A DNA stretch of 64,000 nucleotides from Symbiodinium natans (Eukaryota; Sar; Dinophyceae; Suessiales; Symbiodiniaceae). The translations under genes and the position numbers were made by a program. The stretch lies in assembly GCA_905221605.1 (NCBI GenBank), contig CAJNDS010002223.1, forward strand, positions 410,388-474,387, given 5' to 3'. Every line of letters begins with the position of its first letter. The stretch's first letter is position 1. This document shows, in pieces, positions 57,163 to 64,000 of this stretch. A model generated the notes under the pieces. The model saw only the letters and a program-made list of their open reading frames with translations, was not told the origin of the DNA and did not search any database.

Positions 57163-57365
57163 CTAGGGTTTAGGGTTTAGGGTTTAGGGTTTAGGGTTTA
57201 GGGTTTAGGGTTTAGGGTTTAGGGTTTAGGGTTTAGGGTTTAGGGTTTAGGGTTTAGGGTTTAGGGGTTAGGGTTTAGGGTTTAGGGTTTAGGGTTTAGG
57301 GTTAAGGGTTAGGGTTTAGGGTTTAGGGTTTAGGGTTTAGGGTTTAGGGTTTAGGGTTTAGGGTT
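57163..57365 (+). repeat. Long TTTAGGG array
   Basis: About 29 units with two shortened units. Confidence 0.95.
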
Positions 57366-57955
57366 TCAGGATGCAGGGTATCTACCGATAGCATGTATGA
57401 TCATTGATGTATGGCTAAAGGGTTTAGGTATTGGCAGCTCTTTTCTGGGGGATGTTGGACATGTACCATAGCAGCAAGACCGCAACCCCTAAAAACCTAA
57501 ACCCTAAACCCTAAACCCTAAACCCTAAAAAACCCTAAACCCTAAACCCCCTAAAAACCTAAACTAACACCCTAAACCCTAAACCCCAAACCCTAAACCC
57601 TAAACCCTAAACCCTAAACCCTAAACCCTAAACCCTAAACCTAAACCTAAACCCTAAACCTAAACCCTAAACCCTAAACCCTAAACCCTAAACCCTAACT
57701 AAACCTAAACCCAACCTAAAACTAAACCTAAACCCTAAACCCTAAACCTAAACCTAAACCCTAAAACCCTAAACCCTAAACCCTACCCTAAACCAAAAAA
57801 ACCTAAACCCTAAACCCTAAACCCTAAACCTCAAACCCTCAACCCTCAACCCCTCAACCCTCAACCCTAAACCCTAAACCCTAAACCCTAAACCCTAAAC
57901 CCTAAACCCTCAACCCTAAACCCCAAACCCTAAACCCTAAACCCCAAACCTGATA
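57366..57955 (-). repeat. Island and degenerate CCCTAAA array
   Basis: Array 57490-57955 mixes CCTAAA, CCCTAAA, CCCTCAA and CCCTAAAA; the least regular large array here. Confidence 0.9.
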
Positions 57956-57965
57956 GAAGGTCCGT

Positions 57966-58059
57966 GGCAGCTACGGCTTCTGCACCGCCCATGCGCGAGG
58001 ATGCCACGCCCAGTGCGAAGGAGGCCGAGTCCATCCTGTGGCCCATTTCCCAAAGTAGG
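57966..58059 (+). other. Exon-like fragment upstream of the beta-propeller gene
   Basis: About 30 codons (contains ASAPPMREDATPSAKEAESI) between telomere arrays. Could be a relic exon or part of an unseen upstream gene. Confidence 0.3.
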
Positions 58060-58376
58060 GTTTAGGGGGTTTAGGGGGTTTAGGGGGTTTAGGGGGTTTA
58101 GGGGGTGTAGGGGGTTTAGGGGGTTTAGGGGGTTTAGGGGGTTTAGGGGGTTTAGGGGGTTTAGGGGGTTTAGGGGGTTTAGGGGGTGTAGGGGGTTAGG
58201 GGGTGTAGGGAGGTTTAGGGGTTTGTAGGGGGTTTAGGGGGGGGTTTAGGGGGTTTAGGGGGTTTAGGGGGTTAGGGGGTTAGGGGGTTTAGGGGTTTAG
58301 GGGGTTTAGGGGGTTTAGGGGGGTTTAGGGGGTTTTTAGGGGGTTTAGGGGGTTTAGGGGGGGGGGTTTAGGGAGC
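58060..58376 (+). repeat. TTTAGGGGG array
   Basis: About 34 units of a nine-base variant (GGGGGTTTA) with few errors. It lies less than 100 bp upstream of the beta-propeller gene. Confidence 0.95.
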
Positions 58377-58454
58377 GCAGGGCTGTGAAAGTTTGGGCAT
58401 CTGCAGTTTCTGGCTGGAATTCCCCATCAGCCTCGAGATTTCCGTTTCCATACC

Positions 58455-60545
58455 ATGACGCAAATGATCCCGACTGGCTTTGTCGCCACTTTAGCAGCCA
58501 TCGTCGCGTTGAGGAGCAGCGCGGCCAGCACTGCGGCTGGAGCGGAATGTCAAGATGCAGAGAGCCCGAGTAGTAGAGCAGGTAGCCTTTAACGTTTTTG
58601 GGCTAGTATAGTCCCCTGATAATCCCAAAAGGTGAACCTTGATTTCCCCCAGGTTACGGGACAACTAAGGAGCTGCGCGCAGTTCTCATTTCTGCAAACC
58701 CACTTGCTCACCAAGGCAAACAGTGTAGAAGCTGACTTCGCCTTTAGTTGAACCTTAAACTTTTTGGGTTTCCTTATTTAGTAGGAATATTGAAGTTTAA
58801 CTTTTTTTCCCCTTGGTTATTGGAAAAGTAAGGAAGAGGCCGACGCGAGCTATTCATGGGCCACCGGTCGTGGGAACTTTCCGCAGTACGCAGTATCTGC
58901 GCATGCCGCACCTTTCTACTTCTCGGACAAGCTCGCATGGCAGTGGCATCATCCGCTCGGAAGATTTGCGACTCTGACATATGGCACCGTCATCGATGGG
59001 GAAAGCAACATCTTCCTGTCAGCGGCAGACGGGGTCAGGAAGTTCGACAAGAACGGCACCATGCTTTGGGAGTACTCGTCACTTCCGGCAGAGGTGATCA
59101 ATGCTCCATCGGTGTACGATGGCATGGTGTATGTCAGTGACACATACGGCGACGTCATTGCCTTGGATATGCAGACAGGCCATAAAGTGTGGAAAACCCA
59201 TGTGGCCGACGAAATTGGACAGGACAACGGTTTCAACATGGTTCATGCAGGTGTTGCACTTACGGCATGTGACTGGCGCTTTCCCTCTCCAAACCTCCAG
59301 GCCAATCAGAAGGTGAAGGGCCTTAACGCGAGCACAGGCGAAGAGTTGTGGACATTCAAGCCAGACACCGCTGTTTGGAACTTCTTGCCCCTCTTTGTGG
59401 ACGACAGCTCCTTTGTCTTCCAGGACATGACTGGAAAGGTCTACCGCCTGGAGGTGGGCACGGGGTCTCTCATGTGGAAGAACGGTGGAAGGAATGACAC
59501 CTGGACCGATGGAAGTGCGGCAGTTGGCCCAAACGGCTTGGTCTACGCAGTGAATAACAACCAGCCCGTCTTCATGAAGTCCGAATACAGCCCGGGAACG
59601 CTCAGTGCCTACAAGATCAGTGGCTTGCTGTTGGTTCGTGGGAATGAGGGAATGAGGGAGTGAGCTGCCCTAAGGAATCCCTTAACGGTATATATAGGGG
59701 GATATAGGGCGCCTCATTCCCTCAGTCCCTACCAGCCAACAGTAAGGTGATGGGGAGCTGGTGTGGCAGGTCACGACGCCACGGCCGCCGAACAACGCCC
59801 CAGCCGTTGGGGCGGTCAAGAACCTCCCGGGCAACTCTGTTGCTAGGCAGAGCAGGCCCTGATTCCCTTTTGTTTGGGGGGTTTGGGTTCCCTTGTCCCT
59901 TGAACCCAGATTCCCTTTTTCCTTGAAACCAAGAAGGGCACCCTTTTATTCCCTGAGCAACTCCTGGGTCCAGGTTGTCATGCCCTTGTGCCAGCAAGTC
60001 TTGCCGGGAGCAACGTGCGACGTCCAAGTCTACGATGCAGAGACGGGCGCCCTTCGATGGATCTTTCATGGGCCAACCCAAACAGGACTCCTCCAGGCTG
60101 GTGATATGGAGGGCTACTTGGTTTTTTATAGGGTTTAGGGTTTAGGGTTTAGGGTTTAAGGTTTAGGGTTTAGGGATACTTGGTAGCCCAGTGGTGCTCA
60201 TTTTGGTTCCAGGTTCCTTTATCAGGTCACCATCCCCAAAAAGGGTACCCTTGTTATGATATACAAGGATACATCGCCCGGACCCAGCGTGGGGTCCGCT
60301 CCATGTGCCTGCCAAACGGATGGAGCGCCCCCACGATTGACGCGGAGGGCACTGTCTTTGTGGGCAACGAGGAGGGTAACTTCTATGCCCTGCGGGACAT
60401 GGACGGTGATGGGGTGGTCTTTGGATTGGAAGAGGTCGTGCAGTATGACACGAAGTCATCTTTCTCTGGCTCCTCCAGCCCAGCTGTTGCCCCAGACCTT
60501 CTGGCAGTAGCTTCTTGTGATACTCTCTTCGTGTTCAAAGGTTGA
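58455..60545 (+). CDS. Secreted PQQ-like beta-propeller protein, five exons
   Basis: Exons: 58455-58581, 58837-59622, 59747-59841, 59974-60112, 60268-60545. They sum to 1425 nt, an exact 475 codons, with one frame throughout. The N-terminus is a signal peptide: MTQMIPTGFVATLAAIVAL, then Ala/Ser-rich residues. The rest shows at least six blade motifs of the PQQ-like repeat (A-x-D-x-x-T-G-x-x-x-W pattern): KNGTMLWEY, DMQTGHKVWK, NASTGEELWTF, EVGTGSLMWK, GDGELVWQV, DAETGALRWIF, and a last FVGNEEGNFYAL blade. In this superfamily such propellers are either quinoprotein dehydrogenases or binding scaffolds. I see no basis for naming a substrate. Introns 2-4 use GC-AG, intron 1 GT-AG. A plausible spliced-leader acceptor (CTGCAG) lies at 58401-58406. 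Splice sites were placed by frame and domain continuity and may be off by a few bases. Confidence 0.8.
58569..58669 (+). mobile_element. Family X repeat inside intron 1
   Basis: AGTAGTAGAGCAGGTAGCC to GGGACAACTAAG, matching 16826-16925. It contains the GT splice donor of intron 1 (58582). Confidence 0.6.
58732..58832. mobile_element. Family W element inside intron 1
   Basis: CTGACTTCG to AAAAGTAAG, with GAAG directly on both sides as a 4-bp target duplication. The right-hand GAAG forms the intron's AG acceptor (58836). Second copy of the element at 22356-22459. Confidence 0.75.
59623..59746 (+). mobile_element. Intron 2, an introner-like family U element
   Basis: Almost the whole 124-bp intron is one inverted-repeat element: left TGTTGGTTCGTGGGAATGAG, right CAGTCCCTACCAGCCAACA. 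It is related to 44068-44166 by its ends and by the internal GGGAATGAGGGAATGAG. Splice sites GC (59623) and AG (59746) lie just outside the arms. Confidence 0.75.
59842..59973 (+). other. Intron 3, GC-AG
   Basis: 132 bp between AACTCTGTT and GTTGTCATG. Contains GATTCCC and TTCCCTT words several times and GAGCAACTCCTGGG near the end, echoing GGCAACTCTGTTGC at the start. I found no second copy in the window. Confidence 0.55.
60113..60267 (+). other. Intron 4 with a TTTAGGG array
   Basis: 155 bp, GC donor and AG acceptor. The first third is a TTTAGGG array (about 60128-60176). The exon junction joins GAG-G to GA-TAC, and similar GGCTAC/GGATAC text at both borders suggests a target duplication. 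Confidence 0.6.
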
Positions 60546-61133
60546 ACTCGTTTTAATGATGAGAGGACTGGAAACGTCTTGCAGCCCGGAGGGCGTTGAA
60601 CGCACTGGTTGAAGGGTAGAGCTTCGCCAGGTGCAGACACAGCGCAAGAATCACACGTTGATGTCATGGACAGACCAGGTAGCAGTGAGCTGCCATGACC
60701 AGGAGCATCAAAAAAGCGCGTGCAGCGTGCTGCGCAGCAACTTACGCTGTTAGTCAACAGACGAGTGAATCGGTTTAGGGTTTAGGGTTTAGGGTTTAGG
60801 GTTGAAGAAACCGAAGCACCAGAGAGCTGCTTCCCCTTCGGAGGTGAAGAGAAGGTCAAGCTTCACCCGGCCTGGGGACAACGAGTACATTCAGGTGCTT
60901 GAGCGTTACAGGGTTTAGGGTTTAGGGTTTAGGGTTTAGGGTTTAGGGTTTAGGGTTTGGGGTTTAGGGTTTAGGGTTTAGGGTTTAGGGTTCGAGATTT
61001 GAAGTTTTCTCGTTTGGGAGTTGAAATATCGACCTTACAGCCTGTCTACCCCGAATCAGAATCTCCGAAGACGTGAAGAACCCACAATAGGTTCCTCGGA
61101 GGATTTTTGAGCCCTAGCCGCAAGCCGAAGCAG
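60546..61133 (+). repeat. 3' flank with TTTAGGG arrays
   Basis: TTTAGGG at 60774-60803 and 60909-60992. ORFs on the opposite strand of the gene are shadows. Confidence 0.8.
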
Positions 61134-61220
61134 CTGGAAGAGGTCGCGGTCCGGATTCGCCCCTTCCTCAAGCGCAACGAGGGCGAGCGCAACGTGCTGC
61201 ATGGCCGGCATGCATTTGGA
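61134..61220 (+). other. Exon-like fragment
   Basis: After GAAGCAG, about 27 codons (LEEVAVRIRPFLKRNEGERN). The VRIRPF text recalls the first strand of kinesin motor domains (VxVRxRP), but too little is present to claim it. Confidence 0.3.
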
Positions 61221-62119
61221 CTGAGCCTAAGCCCTAAACCCTAAGCCCGAAGCCCTGAGCCCGAAGCCCTAAGCCCTTCGCCCTAAACCCAGGCTGGGCT
61301 GTAGGATCCGGAGCTTCCAGGATCGAGTAAACTCCTGAATCTAGCCCTGATAGAGGAGAAGCCAATGAGCGCTAAAGATGAGAAGGCTCGAAGGCCCCGA
61401 ACCTGAATAAACTCAGCCCCTGACATGAGACAAGAGCAGGAGACAAAGCCCCTATAGACTCTCCCACCTGAAGTAAGTTTCGTTTGGTTTTGGGTCATTT
61501 CAGGGGGGGGGGGGGGGGGGGCCTTCGCCCAGTGCTCCTGAAACCCTAGTGACCACAGTCTCAAGAGCGTTGCTCAAAAAAAGAGATGGCGCTCCGCAAC
61601 GCGCGCTTAGGCCTTCCTCCGCTGTGCGCCACACTAAACCTCTTTCAGCACGGGCCTCTTCTCACTTTGTCAAGTAAACCCCCCTGAAATTGAGAGTTTG
61701 TGCCAGGAGCGTAGATCCAGACAACCAGGTGCCAGCAGTTGAAGGTTGGTGTTGAGTAGGCCCGTAGGGTCCCAGGTTCGGGTTCAGGATTCGGGGCATG
61801 GACTTGAAGCGAATTAGGCAAAGGCAAAAGGCCCACGTGATTTTTGACTGGTAGGACTTGGATTCTTCCCTCCGGTCTATGTCGTGACATGAACCTTCAG
61901 TGCTGCCTTTGAGAGGGCCTTCGGGTGGATTGTCGCTGTACTGATAGACATCAGTTCACGTGTTTTTTGCGGGGTTCGGGGCGTTGAGCATCGTTTAGCA
62001 TCGCTAAGACAAACGTAGTCAGAAGGTCCACTTCTAGCATAGATGGATCATGATGAAGCCTCATCCCAAATTAGGAGACGTAGACTTGAGCAACCCTTCT
62101 TTAGGGGTTTCATGGTTAC
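61221..62119. other. Unassigned island
   Basis: CCCTAAG-like text to 61290 and a 20-G run near 61502. Minus-strand ORFs 61283-61564 and 61645-61890 have no domain. Confidence 0.4.
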
Positions 62120-62545
62120 CTTAAACCCTAAAAACCCTAAACCCTAAACCCTAAACGCTAAACCCTAAACCCACTGGTCCTAAACCCTAGTTCCAGAAAA
62201 TGCAGGTCACCATCGAGACGCGCGGTCCAGAGCGCAAGTCCTCCGGGGTCACCAAGCCAAAATGTGGATCTTCTTGGTACAACATGAGTGTCAATTAACA
62301 GCCCTAAACCCTAAACCCTAAACCCTAAACCCTAAACCCTAAACCCTAAACCCTGCACCCTAAACCCTAAACCCCTAAACCCCTAAACCCCAAAACCCCA
62401 AACCCCAAAACCCCAAAACCCCAAAACCCCAAAACCCCAAAACCCCAAAACCCCAAAACCCCAAAACCCCAAAACCCCAAAACCCCAAAACCCCTAAACC
62501 CCTAAACCCCTAAACCCCTAAACCCCTAAACCCCTAGACCCCTAC
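62120..62545 (-). repeat. CCCTAAA arrays with CCCCAAAA and CCCCTAAA blocks
   Basis: CCCTAAA 62120-62175 and 62300-62370. Then about 13 CCCCAAAA units (62388-62492) and about 7 CCCCTAAA units to 62535. CCCCAAAA is the telomere unit of hypotrich ciliates, here almost certainly a local variant. A short exon-like stretch (MQVTIETRGPERKSSGVTK) lies at about 62200-62260. Confidence 0.93.
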
Positions 62546-62560
62546 AGAGTGTCCACTACT

Positions 62561-62650
62561 TAGGAGTAGAGTTCGCAAACCTTGAACCTCTTTAAGGCAT
62601 TATTATCCTTCTAGAATTCCAGGGTTTCCCTAGGATACTGGACAACTAAG
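62561..62650 (+). mobile_element. Family X repeat, copy 3, diverged
   Basis: TAGGAGTAGAG to ATACTGGACAACTAAG. Right end identical to the 16826 copy; middle diverged. Confidence 0.5.
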
Positions 62651-62679
62651 ATCCAGAGTCCGTTTGTATGTTGTGCTCA

Positions 62680-63540
62680 ACCCTAAACCCTAAACCCAAA
62701 GCCCAAATCCCTAAACCCCAAACCCTAAACCCTCAACCCTGAACCCTAAGCCCTACCAACACTCCCCGCCGCGTCGCGGCTGCCCTGGAGTGGCGACTGT
62801 CACCCAAAACCCAAAACCCAAAACCCAAAACCCTAAACCCTAAACCCTAAACCCTGAACCCTGAACCCTGAACCCTAAACCGTCCTTCGGAAGGGCCCCC
62901 AACAGAGTTGGAAGGCAAGTTGGAACCTCCCCCCCCCTCCGCCCAGACATGTCAGGTCCGAAAAGGGACTTCGTTGGGAACTCACCCGTATCCCTAAACC
63001 CCAAACCCCAAACCCTAAACCCCAAACCCTAAACCCTAAAACCTAAAACCTAAACCCTAAACCCTAAACCCTAAACCCCAACCCCCAAACTCCAAACCCC
63101 AAACCTTAAACCGTAAACCCCTAAACCCTAAACCCTGAACCCTGAACCCGAAACCCCAAACCCCAAACCCCAAAACCCTAACCCGAATTCGACAAGCCTT
63201 TCGCTGAGGTGACAGAGTCGCCACTCCAGGGCAGCCGCGACGCGGCGGGGAGTGTGGGTAGGGTTTAGGGTTTAGGGTTTAGGGTTAAGGGTTTAGGGTT
63301 AAGGGTTAAGGGTTAAGGGTTTAGGGTTAGGGTTTAGGGTTTAGGGTTCAGGGTTCAGGGTTCAGGGTTCAGGGTTAGGGGTTTAGGGTTTAGGGTTTAA
63401 TTAGGGTTTAGGGTTTAGGGTTTAGGGTTAGGGTTTAGGGTTTAGGGTTTAGGGCTTCGGGTTAAGGGTTTAGGGTTTAGGGTTCAGGGTGTAGGGTGTA
63501 GGGTGTTAGGTTTTAGGGTTTAGTTTAGGGTTTAGGGTTT
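62680..63540. repeat. Large inverted repeat with telomere-type arrays
   Basis: An about 50-bp GC-rich arm at 62750-62804 (CACTCCCCGCCGCGTCGCGG) recurs inverted at 63208-63259. Outside the left arm lie CCCTAAA repeats and outside the right arm TTTAGGG repeats, so the symmetry extends into the arrays. Between them are CCCAAAA, CCCTGAA and CCCTAAA runs and a 115-bp unassigned piece. Confidence 0.85.
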
Positions 63541-64000
63541 AGGTTCTTAGAGTTCATACCAGTAATTGGGGTTTAGGGGGCCCTTCTAAGCCCTGTGGGT
63601 TTTGGGTGTCAGGATGATTGCAAAACCACCCAGTGCCCTCAAGCGAGGGCCAAGTCCTCCGAAAGCAAAGCGAACAACGGCCCAAGCCCCAACCAACAAT
63701 TGCGTAACTTGCAGATATTTTCGGGACTTGACTCCGGACCCCTCAAGTGTTCTGGAGCATAGGTTTGACTTGGGGTTTGTGTTTTTTGATCTGGGGCTTC
63801 AATTGTGCGGTGTTGCTGCTTGCAAAAAGATCCTCAGCCATGCTTTGCCGGACGCAGGGCACGCGAACCTTCAAGTTCGACTTCGCCCGGGACCTAGAAC
63901 CGGGCTGGAGGCCTCTTAGGGCCAAGAGGAGGGGCGTCCGTGAGTCGGCGTAAGGCTGAGGGCACTTCACGGACGAAGTAGCATTCTTCATGAGGCAACC
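63541..64000. other. Unassigned end of window
   Basis: Plus-strand ORF 63602-63919 and minus-strand 63743-63991 overlap. No domain recognised. Confidence 0.35.

Noticed and set aside
58401-58425. A relict spliced leader upstream of the beta-propeller gene (TTTCTGGCTGG)
   Set aside because: Too many mismatches to the leader; only the AG acceptor is plausible.
60383-60757. 124-codon minus-strand ORF
   Set aside because: Antisense to the last exon and 3' flank of the beta-propeller gene, with no domain.
62388-62492. Ciliate contamination, because CCCCAAAA is the hypotrich telomere unit
   Set aside because: It is continuous with CCCTAAA and CCCCTAAA arrays and fits the pattern of local variant blocks.

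Overview
The window looks like nuclear DNA of a dinoflagellate, or failing that a close alveolate relative. No rRNA or tRNA gene was found to fix the species. Four things support this. TTTAGGG repeats of the plant/dinoflagellate telomere type are scattered through about 55 kb. Both LTRs of a retroelement carry a 12-base match to the 3' end of the dinoflagellate spliced leader (TTTTGGCTCAAG). Introns with GC donors are present and seem to be made of short repeated elements, as in dinoflagellate introners. One secreted-protein gene is interrupted by such introns. The organism call is inference.

Layout. Positions 1-8595 hold a nearly complete LTR retrotransposon on the minus strand: 5' LTR at 8399-8595, an initiator-Met half-tRNA type primer site at 8384-8398, a set of long gag-like reading frames (A 8331-6901, B 6900-3355, C 3322-2942, D 3009-748, a tail to 528), a polypurine tract at 151-158, and the start of the 3' LTR at 150-1. 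The frames carry a WW domain, an S1-like domain and six CCCH zinc fingers. I see no protease, integrase, reverse transcriptase or RNase H between the LTRs, so the element is probably non-autonomous. Frames A and B are separated by a single in-frame TAG. B and D share a frame and are bridged by C through two opposite shifts.

From 8596 to about 58400 the sequence is a patchwork. Interstitial telomere-type arrays in both orientations alternate with 100-1300 bp single-copy islands, microsatellites, homogeneous arrays of variant telomere units, and short inverted-repeat elements. At least five short-element families occur more than once here. One is a ~100 bp hAT-like MITE with 8-bp target duplications. 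A 1.5-1.6 kb subtelomere-like module occurs twice (22621-24260 and 53493-54966), each copy framed by telomere arrays. A few islands contain short exon-like open stretches, all on the plus strand.

The only gene I can reconstruct with confidence is at 58455-60545 (+). It is a five-exon gene for a secreted PQQ-like beta-propeller protein of about 474 residues. Its introns contain copies of the short repeat families seen elsewhere in the window, and one contains a TTTAGGG array. After it, 60546-64000 returns to the telomere-repeat patchwork, including C4A4 and C4TA3 arrays and a large inverted repeat at 62750-63259.
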